Shown one piece after another: positions 1 to 6,795 of a stretch of 10,954 nt of DNA. The stretch covers positions 1 to 10,954 of the forward strand of contig CAKZPJ010000459.1 in the NCBI GenBank assembly GCA_937138955.1, read 5' to 3'. Under the pieces are notes generated by a model that was given only the letters and a program-made list of their open reading frames with translations, ran no database searches and was not told the DNA's origin. The stretch comes from an uncultured Flammeovirgaceae bacterium. Lineage in GTDB: Bacteria; Bacteroidota; Bacteroidia; Cytophagales; Cyclobacteriaceae. Position numbers and translations under genes: made by a program. Numbering within the stretch: position 1 is the stretch's first letter; each line of letters starts with the position of its first letter.

Positions 1-410
1 GCTTGGGGGAAGACCCTTTGAGATACCCGTATGCCCTCAGCATTGGGTGGGTTATGCAGCGGTGCTAGTACCGATAACTCGTCAATCTTGCTTAAAACCG
101 AATCAGTAATTATTTGGGGGTTGCTATATGTTTCGCCCCCGTGAACTACTCGATGGCCAATGGCGGATAGTTTCTGATTAGTCAACACCTGTTCAGATAA
201 AAAATCAGCAATAATCTCTAAACCATCGCCATGGTTAAGCACCGGCTGGTTCAGCTTTGTCTCATCCGATAAGAACTTAAGGACTACTTTAGCATTTTCT
301 TCACCAATTTTTTCTATAGCTCCCCAAGAGATCTCCTGTTCTTCAGGCATTTCAAAAAGGCTAAACTTAATTGAAGAACTGCCGGAGTTCAAAACTAATA
401 CATGCATCAT
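1..410 (-). CDS. ackA: Acetate kinase, N-terminal part (gene runs off the left edge)
   Basis: Acetate kinase interconverts acetyl phosphate + ADP and acetate + ATP in the cytoplasm, the second half of the Pta-AckA route. The first 136 residues are visible. They contain the family phosphate-binding signature NSGSSSIKF at residues 8-16, GHRVVHGGE at 85-93 (its Arg matches the conserved active-site Arg of the family), and APLHNPPN at 116-123. Two ATG codons are adjacent (410-408 and 407-405). I give the outer one; the inner one is equally possible and changes the protein by one residue. The reading frame is open to base 1, so the gene is truncated by the window and not broken. The partner gene pta lies on the same strand but upstream beyond an opposing gene and a terminator, so ackA probably has its own promoter. 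The family assignment is very secure. Confidence 0.96.
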   Translation of the reverse strand, partial: MMHVLVLNSGSSSIKFSLFEMPEEQEISWGAIEKIGEENAKVVLKFLSDETKLNQPVLNHGDGLEIIADFLSEQVLTNQKLSAIGHRVVHGGETYSNPQIITDSVLSKIDELSVLAPLHNPPNAEGIRVSQRVFPQ

Positions 411-516
411 TTGCTATCGTTCATTAAAAAAGTTGGTGTTAAGTAAGACAGAGGCCTCTTTCGCAAACATGACAATAATTCCCCACTCTGTTGTAGATAT
501 TACCCACGATTATAAA

Positions 517-524
517 CAAAATTA
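517..524 (-). promoter_or_regulatory. Possible -7 box of the ackA promoter
   Basis: Read on the minus strand the site is TAATTTTG, matching the Bacteroidota -7 consensus TAnnTTTG. It lies about 105 nt before the ackA start. No convincing TTTG -33 box is found 17-21 nt upstream, so this is a weak call. It is supported mainly because ackA needs a promoter in this 209-nt gap, which also holds the unrecognised promoter of the divergent gene at 620. I see no other structured element in 411-619. Confidence 0.3.
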
Positions 525-619
525 GTCGTTTATCACTGTTTCACGCTCATTTCACCTTGGCATAGTTTTCCTTTCTGTTTAAAGCGAATTATACATTTTT
601 TAATCAAAACTAATTGAAA

Positions 620-1969
620 ATGAGAAAGATACTATTAACCGCAGGATTGGCGACGGCTGTAATTTTTGGAGTGCAGGCGCAGGAGTCCCCTAATGAAACA
701 AAAAAAGAAAAACAGCTTCCGCAAGAAGAAATGATTGAAGCTCGCGGTGATGTTGTTGAAGAAACATATGAATCAGAAGATAATATGCAACGAACTAGTG
801 CTGAGGCTACTTTTGGCTCTGAGGACTTAGCCAGCATCAATGAGGCTGACTTACCCAAAGAGGTAATGAAAAACTTTGAGAACAGCGACTTCAGCCAAGG
901 TTCTCTTGACCGTGCTTACGAAATAGATGGTGCGGCCATGCCTCAGATATTAGAGGCAAGAGCTAATCTATCAATGTATGCAGGAGAGCAACTTCCTGAG
1001 AAGTTATATATTTTGCATGTAAGTAATGATCAAGGGAAAGGCATTCTTTACATTGGTAACGAAGGTGAATCTATTGCTGAAGAAGAAATCTTAAACGATG
1101 ATGCAACGGACTTTTTCGGCGAAGCAGGTGAAGAAACTGCAAATGGAATAGAAAAAACAGCTTATGAAACCAAAAAAGCTGTTGAGAATGCAGACTATGA
1201 GATGGAAGAGGCTGATAATGGAACTGAGAATTCCGTAGAGAGTGCTGCGTATAAATCTGAAGAGGCAATGGAAAAAACATCTAACGAAATTGAAAATGCC
1301 ACTGAAAGAACTGAAGCAAAAGTAGCAGAAGCAACTTATGAGACTGAGAATGCTATAGAAAGTTCTGCTACTCAAACCAAAGAAGGATGGAGCGAGGCTA
1401 AAGTAGAAGAAGCGACTACAGAAACGGAAGCTTTTGTGGAAGGTACTGCTACCGAAGCTAATCACGAAACGAACGAAGCTGCTCAAGAAGTAGATGAAGA
1501 GACTACCGAGATGACTCAGGCGGTTGAGTACAAAACAAGTGAAGCTGCTGAAGCGGTTGAAGAAACTGTTGAGCAAGCCGAAGAAAATGTAGAGAACGCC
1601 GTTGAAAATACTGATGAAGCAATTGAAGAGTCGGTAGAAAGTGATGCTTATACTAAAAATGTAGAGATGAAAAATTCATCATCATCGTTTAACTCGAAAG
1701 ATATGTCAATGATCAATAAATCTGATCTTCCCCAACTAGTGAAGGATGGTTTCAGTAACAGTGCCTTTGGCCAGGGAACCATTGAAAAGGTATATGAGAT
1801 GACCGGTTCAGTTGTTGGTCAAATTTTACAAGATCGCGTTGCCATGTCCATTTATGCAGGAGAGCAGTTACCTGAAACATTGTACCAAATACAAGTTTCA
1901 AATGATAATGGTGCTGGCGTACTTTATATAGGAGACGATGGAGAAATCATCGCATCTGAAAATCTATAA
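620..1969 (+). CDS. Secreted acidic protein: two ~91-residue repeat domains joined by an LEA-like helical linker
   Basis: I do not recognise this gene by name. The 449-residue protein starts with a signal peptide (MRKILLTAGLATAVIFG..., likely cleaved after VQA at residues 18-20, before QES), so it is exported. Residues 65-155 and 357-447 align without gaps at a constant offset of 292 residues. My hand count is about 48 identities in 91, with shared AGEQLPE, VSND and LYIG segments. Each copy runs 'LP..v...f....f..g.i.kvYE', ends in a beta-hairpin-like 'LYxIxVSND.G.G.LYIG..GE.IA', and resembles the general layout of PepSY-like (DUF2874-type) domains. That resemblance is inference. Residues 156-350 are low-complexity Glu/Thr/Ala/Asn with almost no Pro or Gly, predicted to be a long amphipathic helix or disordered, like LEA or apolipoprotein repeats. 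ATG at 620 is preferred to TTG at 614 because of its A-rich leader and the good signal peptide that follows. The gene lies between ackA and pta on the opposite strand and ends in its own terminator. Confidence 0.88.
   Translation: MRKILLTAGLATAVIFGVQAQESPNETKKEKQLPQEEMIEARGDVVEETYESEDNMQRTSAEATFGSEDLASINEADLPKEVMKNFENSDFSQGSLDRAYEIDGAAMPQILEARANLSMYAGEQLPEKLYILHVSNDQGKGILYIGNEGESIAEEEILNDDATDFFGEAGEETANGIEKTAYETKKAVENADYEMEEADNGTENSVESAAYKSEEAMEKTSNEIENATERTEAKVAEATYETENAIESSATQTKEGWSEAKVEEATTETEAFVEGTATEANHETNEAAQEVDEETTEMTQAVEYKTSEAAEAVEETVEQAEENVENAVENTDEAIEESVESDAYTKNVEMKNSSSSFNSKDMSMINKSDLPQLVKDGFSNSAFGQGTIEKVYEMTGSVVGQILQDRVAMSIYAGEQLPETLYQIQVSNDNGAGVLYIGDDGEIIASENL
1085..1669 (+). repeat. 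Glu/Thr/Ala-rich coding repeat (linker of the 620-1969 gene)
   Basis: This stretch encodes residues 156-350 of the secreted acidic protein. Tyrosines 182, 211 and 240 start three successive units of 29, 29 and 27 residues. Each unit is an 11-residue piece (YETKKAVENAD, YKSEEAMEKTS, YETENAIESSA) followed by an 18- or 16-residue piece. Later pieces TETEAFVEGTA and TEANHETNEAA keep the 11-residue spacing. A mixed 11- and 7-residue rhythm fits a long straight or slightly right-handed helix, as in LEA group 3 proteins. The DNA repeats are diverged, so this is an old protein repeat rather than a fresh DNA duplication. Confidence 0.6.
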
Positions 1970-1988
1970 TAAACCAGATAGTAATCCG

Positions 1989-2020
1989 AAAAGCTCTGAC
2001 CAAAGGTTGGAGCTTTTTTT
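1989..2020. terminator. Bidirectional hairpin terminator between convergent genes
   Basis: AAAAGCTC (1989-1996) pairs with GAGCTTTT (2010-2017). An inner GACC/GGTT stem (1998-2001 with 2005-2008, one G-U pair) closes an AAA loop, and a T run follows to 2020. The hairpin begins 19 nt after the stop of the secreted acidic protein gene. It also lies 4 nt past the pta stop on the other strand, where the tract after the stem has four T. It should end both transcripts and insulate ackA from pta readthrough. Confidence 0.85.
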
Positions 2021-2024
2021 ATGT

Positions 2025-4127
2025 CTACTCAGCAATATTCTGCGCCTGAATAGCGGTAATGACTACCGTATTAACAATATCGGTTACGGTACAACCTCGG
2101 CTTAAATCGTTAACTGGCTTTTTCAAACCCTGTAGTATTGGCCCAATTGCTACTGCCCCAGTTTCTCGCTGCACTGCCTTGTAAGTGTTATTACCAGTAT
2201 TAAGGTCAGGAAAAATAAGTACTGTCGCGTAACCAGCCACTTCTGAACCTGGAATTTTCTTAATTCCTACTTCCTTATCTACCGCAGCATCGTACTGAAT
2301 TGGCCCTTCTACTTTCAAATCTGGCATTCTCCCCTTTACTATTTCAGTGGCTTGCCGTACTCGATCCACATCTTCTCCCTGACCCGACGAACCTGATGAG
2401 TAAGAAAGCATAGCGATTTTAGGTTCTACTCCAAAAGCTTCACTGGTTTGGGCGGAAGAAATAGCAATTTCCGCGAGTTCCTCTGCATTTGGATTAGGAT
2501 TAATGGCACAGTCACCGTAAACCAATATCCGGTCGGGCAAGGCCATAAAAAATACGGAAGACACTAACGAAACATTGGGTTTGGTTTTAATCAGTTGTAA
2601 AGCGGGTCGTATAGTATGTTGCGTTGTATGAGCGGCTCCGGAAACCATACCGTCAGCCAAGCCTTCCAGCACCATCATAGTTCCAAAATACGAAACGTCA
2701 ACCACAGTATCTCGAGCAATATCCATATTAGCCCCTTTATGCTTACGAAGCTCCACAAAGCGTTCAGCAAATTGCTGAGTCTGGTCAGCTTTAGCAGGAT
2801 TTAGCAACTGTAGCTGATCTGGCTGCATATCTAACCCTAACCTACCAATGGTATTTCTAATCTCATCAACATCTCCTAAAATCGTCAAATCTACAATTTC
2901 TTGCTTTAAGAGAATTTCAGCAGCCCGAAGAATTCGTTCATCACTACCCTCAGGTAAAACAATCCGTTTTTTCCTAGATTTTGCTCGTTGAATCAGCGTA
3001 TACTGAAACATTCGGGGAGTCATACCCCGCCGCTTTACGCTACTCACTTTTTCCTGAAGAACTTGGGTATCTATGTATTTTTCAAATAGCTGTTTGCTAA
3101 TTCGGATTTTATTATCGCTTTCAGGGGTGATGTATGAAGATATTTTATCAATCTTAGAAACAGTCTCGTAAGTATTGGCCTCTACCGACAAAATTGGAAC
3201 AATATCAGAAATACCATCCAATACCTTAGCGATTGGTTCTTCGGGAATAAACTTAGTGGTGAGAAGTATCCCGGCAATATCTGGATAATTTTTGGACTGG
3301 TGCGCTTGCAATACACTTAAAATAATATCTCCCCGATCACCCGGAGTGATCACTAAACATTGTTCGGTAATGTGGGGTAGATAATGCTGTAATTGGGTAG
3401 CAGCTACGGAATAGCGAAAAGTTTGCCGGTCTAGTTGTCCTTTACCGTAAAGAATGTCAGCCTGTAAATGTTCTTTAACCTCATCTAGTGTTGGGCTCTG
3501 TAAGGTTTTGTTACTGGGAATAACCCCTAGCACCACTTCTTTCTTAGGTATGCGATTACGCAATCCCAGCAGTAGTTCGTGGGCAAGCGCAGGTTGGGTA
3601 CGATTAATAATCACTGACACTACCTCACACTCACTTTCAACAAATGATTCGTACGTGATCTGCACCGGGCTTAGTATATCCTCAATTGTAGAAAAATGAT
3701 CGGCACGAGCGAGTAGAAGTACCGGACAGCCTAAGTTCTTGGCAAAATCTACGTTAATATTAAAGTCTAGAGTAGCATTTTCGTCGGTGAAGTCACTGCC
3801 TTCACAAAGGACAAAATCACATTTCTCTTCCAAGGCCTTATACTTTTCAATTACCTGGTCGAGCAATTGATCATATTTTCCTGCTAAGATTAATTCTCGG
3901 GCCTCTTTGCGGTGATAACCGTAAGATTCTTCATAAGATTGCTTGAGCTGAAAATGCTCTAGCAAAAGATGAATATTTTTATCTTTATGATCGCCATTCC
4001 CACTAATTAGTGGGCGAAAAATACCTACTCGCTCAGTTTTACGGAGAACTAATTCCAGAACGCCTAAGCATACCAGTGACTTACCTGAATGAGCTTCAGT
4101 AGTAGTAACGTACAGAGAACTTGCCAT
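2025..4127 (-). CDS. pta: Phosphate acetyltransferase, long form with DRTGG regulatory domain
   Basis: The enzyme converts acetyl-CoA + phosphate to acetyl phosphate + CoA, feeding acetate kinase. At 700 residues it is the long form, close in size to E. coli Pta. Residues 1-200 form an ATPase-like (dethiobiotin-synthetase-type) domain with a degenerate P-loop, TTTEAHSGKS at 8-17. Residues ~210-320 are a DRTGG domain, with TPGDRGDIIL at 261-270. The catalytic PTA domain starts near 372 with RKKRIVLPEGSDERILRA, continues through VYGDCAINPNPNAEELAEIA (537-556) and LSYSSGSSGQGEDVDRVRQA (574-593), and ends with TGNNTYKAVQRETGAVAIGP (644-663). All are family signatures. The start at 4127 gives a normal N-terminus. 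It follows the 4190-5443 gene by 62 nt on the same strand, so readthrough from that unit is possible. It is unusual in not being followed directly by ackA. Confidence 0.97.
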   Translation of the reverse strand: MASSLYVTTTEAHSGKSLVCLGVLELVLRKTERVGIFRPLISGNGDHKDKNIHLLLEHFQLKQSYEESYGYHRKEARELILAGKYDQLLDQVIEKYKALEEKCDFVLCEGSDFTDENATLDFNINVDFAKNLGCPVLLLARADHFSTIEDILSPVQITYESFVESECEVVSVIINRTQPALAHELLLGLRNRIPKKEVVLGVIPSNKTLQSPTLDEVKEHLQADILYGKGQLDRQTFRYSVAATQLQHYLPHITEQCLVITPGDRGDIILSVLQAHQSKNYPDIAGILLTTKFIPEEPIAKVLDGISDIVPILSVEANTYETVSKIDKISSYITPESDNKIRISKQLFEKYIDTQVLQEKVSSVKRRGMTPRMFQYTLIQRAKSRKKRIVLPEGSDERILRAAEILLKQEIVDLTILGDVDEIRNTIGRLGLDMQPDQLQLLNPAKADQTQQFAERFVELRKHKGANMDIARDTVVDVSYFGTMMVLEGLADGMVSGAAHTTQHTIRPALQLIKTKPNVSLVSSVFFMALPDRILVYGDCAINPNPNAEELAEIAISSAQTSEAFGVEPKIAMLSYSSGSSGQGEDVDRVRQATEIVKGRMPDLKVEGPIQYDAAVDKEVGIKKIPGSEVAGYATVLIFPDLNTGNNTYKAVQRETGAVAIGPILQGLKKPVNDLSRGCTVTDIVNTVVITAIQAQNIAE

Positions 4128-4155
4128 TATATTCTTGGTGGTTTAACACTGCAAA

Positions 4156-4186
4156 TGTCGAACACGACACTTGGTTCTCCAACCAA
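4156..4186. other. Two adjacent small inverted repeats upstream of pta
   Basis: The 62-nt gap between the 4190-5443 gene and pta holds TGTCG-AACA-CGACA (4156-4169) and TTGGTT-CTCC-AACCAA (4171-4186), separated by a single base. Each can form a short hairpin in RNA. Neither has a following T run on the minus strand, so they do not look like a standard terminator. A partial attenuator, an RNA-processing site or a protein-binding site are all possible. Confidence 0.45.
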
Positions 4187-4189
4187 TTA

Positions 4190-5443
4190 TCAAGTTTTCT
4201 GTTTCTTCTTTTCAGCGGCGGGGAATAGAATATTATTCAATATGAGACGATAGCCTGGCGAGTTGGGATGCAACCGTAAATCAGTGGGCTGCTCACCAAT
4301 ATTATGTTGGTAATCTTCCGGGTCGTGCCCTCCGTAAAATGTCCAGAATCCTCGTCCGTACTCTCCATGAATATATTTGACCTCATGAGCTTCGCGGTTT
4401 TCGCCCAGTACCACTACATTCGGTCGCAGATGATCTTTTCTGAAAGCAGTGGTCGCCCCTAAAAACCCCTTAATTGTCGTCTCGTGATTTTGAGTAAGCA
4501 TTGTTGGGATGGGGTCCCATTTGGCGGAAAACTCAAATAGTGAAAAGTAGTCTCGCTCTCGGGGAATGGGGCGAGTACTAAGATTAATATCAATAGAAGA
4601 AAATTCAATCTCCCAAGGATTGGTAACTACCGAGAAATTAACGAACGCAAAAGTGTTCTGAAAATCCAGTTTTTGATTAGCTGCCCGATCAACCGGATCA
4701 CCATCGTATACCGCTGCCGCCATATCAGTACCAGTGGTTGCTAACGCAATATCGTAGGTATCAGTAGCTGAACACATAGCAAACATGTATCCACCATTAG
4801 TAACAAACTTTTGAATTTTTTCGGCAACGGCTCGTTTCAAGTGAGAAACTTTATCATAACCGTACTTACTGGCAATGTCTTCACACTCTTGCCGCTGAAC
4901 CTGATACCAAGGGTGCATATGAAAAGCCATATGAAACTTACCGTACTGCCCCGTAAAATCTTCATGGTGCAGATGCAGCCAATCGTACTGACTCAAATCT
5001 CCATTGAGCACTTCTTCGTCGTACAGCTCCTGATAGGGTATTTCAGCGTACTTCAAGGCAAGAACGACTGCATCGTCCCAAGGGCTCTCGCTACGAGGTG
5101 TGTATACGGCAACCTTCGGAAACTGCTCTAACCGCATTAGATCCTGGTTAGAAGCCGGACTGGCAATTACGGCTGACATTTGATCGGCCTGAGCATCAGA
5201 AATAACTTCGTAGGTTATGCCTCGAACCACCGCTTCATTTTCTATAGTACTATTATGTTCGCATAGGAAAGAACCTCCTCGGTAGTTTAGTAGCCAATCA
5301 ACCGGTACCTGCTGTTGCAATATCCAGTATGTAAGCCCATACGCCTTCAGGTGATTGGCTTGAACGCCATCCATCGGAATGTATAGTTTGGAAGCAGAAG
5401 CCCAAGTGGAAATGAATAGCAACGCTATGGCCAGAAATCTCAT
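4190..5443 (-). CDS. Conserved secreted Bacteroidota protein (family often mislabelled asparagine synthetase B)
   Basis: 417 residues with a signal peptide (MRFLAIALLFISTWASA, cleavage near S16-A17) followed by KLYIPMDG. From memory this matches a highly conserved Bacteroidota family carrying the database name 'asparagine synthetase B'. The sequence does not support that name: there is no Cys2 glutaminase N-terminus and no SGGxDS ATP-pyrophosphatase loop, and the protein is exported. Visible conserved-looking blocks are HLKAYGLTYW (31-40), WLLNYRGGSF (50-59), DWLHLHHEDFTGQYGKF (154-170), GGYMFAMCSATDTYDIALA (217-235), WTFYGGHDPEDYQH (367-380) and LHPNSPGYRLILNNILFPAA (391-410), with a basic tail KKKQKT. 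A Cys after a small hydrophobic strand (C224) with nearby His residues recalls class I glutamine amidotransferase or ThuA-like folds, but that is speculation. It follows the beta-barrel gene by 60 nt and precedes pta by 62 nt. The true function is unknown. Confidence 0.85.
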   Translation of the reverse strand: MRFLAIALLFISTWASASKLYIPMDGVQANHLKAYGLTYWILQQQVPVDWLLNYRGGSFLCEHNSTIENEAVVRGITYEVISDAQADQMSAVIASPASNQDLMRLEQFPKVAVYTPRSESPWDDAVVLALKYAEIPYQELYDEEVLNGDLSQYDWLHLHHEDFTGQYGKFHMAFHMHPWYQVQRQECEDIASKYGYDKVSHLKRAVAEKIQKFVTNGGYMFAMCSATDTYDIALATTGTDMAAAVYDGDPVDRAANQKLDFQNTFAFVNFSVVTNPWEIEFSSIDINLSTRPIPRERDYFSLFEFSAKWDPIPTMLTQNHETTIKGFLGATTAFRKDHLRPNVVVLGENREAHEVKYIHGEYGRGFWTFYGGHDPEDYQHNIGEQPTDLRLHPNSPGYRLILNNILFPAAEKKKQKT

Positions 5444-5503
5444 TGTAAATAGGTTAGGTAACTATGTAAGATACGACGATTTAAGTAAAGTAGCAACCTA
5501 CGG

Positions 5504-6787
5504 TTACTGTCCAAATAGTATCCACTGCACCCCTACCCCAAACGTAAGTGCCTTGTAACTTGACAATAATGATCCTTCTTTTATTTCTTCTTCAATGAAG
5601 TTAGGGTTTAACTGATAAAGGCTCTTCATCCAGCTACCCTCAATTAGTAGTAGTGCCTTTTCACCTAGTGGTAATTTCGCTTGTCCACCCAAGGCGTAGA
5701 GTGTGCGGTTCTGGAAAATCTCGTTAAAGGTTAAATCCTGATTAAGGTTAACCCCTATATTGTTCACAAATACTTCATCGGGCCGGAAGAGATAGGTGCC
5801 GTAACGAACCACCGGGGCTAAATAGATATTATTATACACCCTAAAATCATACGATATTTCAGCTCCGTATATAATGCGGCGGCGAGGCCAGTTGCCAAAA
5901 CCATAGTCGATAGATCGTACGCCTCCCTCAAAGGTATAACGCTCGGTTTGACCGATTTGATTGCCCTCCGTTTGGAAGAACCCTCCAACATTCAGATTAT
6001 ACAATGCATAGGTCAGGCTAACGCCAAATTGACTAATTGCATCTAACGACGCTGCAATCTCGCGAGAAAGGGACATTGTTTGATAATCAATGGTATGATC
6101 TCCTCTGCCAAAATTAGCCCGTAGCTGTAAAGACAACCTTCCGTGACGGTTCAGGATCGGATAATAAAAGTTGTTAATCACCGATGATCTACCCACTTTA
6201 ATTCCGTAGCGCGCTAAGAAAGCTGGCATCAATGCCAAATCATACATATAGAATGAGCGCGCTTCAGTATCCGTTTCTCGTCTTATCTCAACTTTTTTAA
6301 TCCCTTGTTTCGTCTTGAATATATAGGGCTTACCCTCATCGGCATATGAGTAGTCATTATCCAAATCGAAGTGGTAGGCCAATTGCGCTCCTTGATTTTC
6401 AATGACAGCAACATTAATAATATAATCATCAATCTCAGAGTCACTCGATGGAACAGCCACCATCATAATCAGCGTGTCCTGAGCAAAGGGCATTTCAGGA
6501 AGCTGAATAGTCATAGTATAATCCTCGAAACCATCTGAGTTAGGGTGCGTCTGATTGATCGTTTGAGTAGATAGAGAATCGTTTAGATACTTAAAAACCG
6601 CCGTTGGCAGTGATCCGATACTATTTTGCTCCTGTAGTTCTTGATCGTTATCTAGATACTGCTGGAAATGACGGATATCTATTCGGTTGGCATTATTATC
6701 GTAAATGGGCAATTCTTGAGCCCATAGGTACCCCGCTGAGCTAAGTACTAGTAGAATAGTTAGCCAGGCCGTGTATACTTGCTTCAT
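5504..6787 (-). CDS. Predicted outer-membrane beta-barrel protein, function unknown
   Basis: 427 residues. The signal peptide (MKQVYTAWLTILLVLSSAGYLWA) is probably cleaved after A23, before QEL. Residues ~75-190 alternate polar and hydrophobic residues, as in a periplasmic beta-sandwich. Residues ~195-427 show repeated amphipathic strands with aromatic ends (for example GRLSLQLRANFGRG, SQFGVSLTYALYNLNVGGFF, IIYGAEISYDFRVY, TFGVGVQWILFGQ), typical of an 8- to 12-strand outer-membrane barrel. I do not recognise a named family. No SusC/SusD or TonB-box features are visible. Its start lies only 8 nt after the dehydrogenase stop, with no promoter in between, so the two are co-transcribed. That makes a role linked to uptake or sensing of the sugar acid possible but unproven. 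Confidence 0.75.
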   Translation of the reverse strand: MKQVYTAWLTILLVLSSAGYLWAQELPIYDNNANRIDIRHFQQYLDNDQELQEQNSIGSLPTAVFKYLNDSLSTQTINQTHPNSDGFEDYTMTIQLPEMPFAQDTLIMMVAVPSSDSEIDDYIINVAVIENQGAQLAYHFDLDNDYSYADEGKPYIFKTKQGIKKVEIRRETDTEARSFYMYDLALMPAFLARYGIKVGRSSVINNFYYPILNRHGRLSLQLRANFGRGDHTIDYQTMSLSREIAASLDAISQFGVSLTYALYNLNVGGFFQTEGNQIGQTERYTFEGGVRSIDYGFGNWPRRRIIYGAEISYDFRVYNNIYLAPVVRYGTYLFRPDEVFVNNIGVNLNQDLTFNEIFQNRTLYALGGQAKLPLGEKALLLIEGSWMKSLYQLNPNFIEEEIKEGSLLSSYKALTFGVGVQWILFGQ

Positions 6788-6795
6788 AAAAAATT

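Noticed and set aside
614..619. TTG at 614 as start of the secreted acidic protein
   Set aside because: ATG at 620 directly starts a normal signal peptide and has the A-rich leader typical of the phylum. TTG adds only two residues.
1091..1576. 161-residue antisense frame rich in Phe and Ser, plus a 69-residue one at 1071-1280
   Set aside because: It is the complement of the Glu-rich (GAA-rich) linker, whose repeats naturally leave antisense frames free of stops. It has no family features and no separate promoter.
2616..3699. Plus-strand frames of 62 and 81 residues
   Set aside because: They lie opposite conserved pta coding sequence and have no features of their own.
4190..5443. Asparagine synthetase B function
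   Set aside because: None of the required motifs is present and the protein has a signal peptide; the label seems to be an annotation carry-over.
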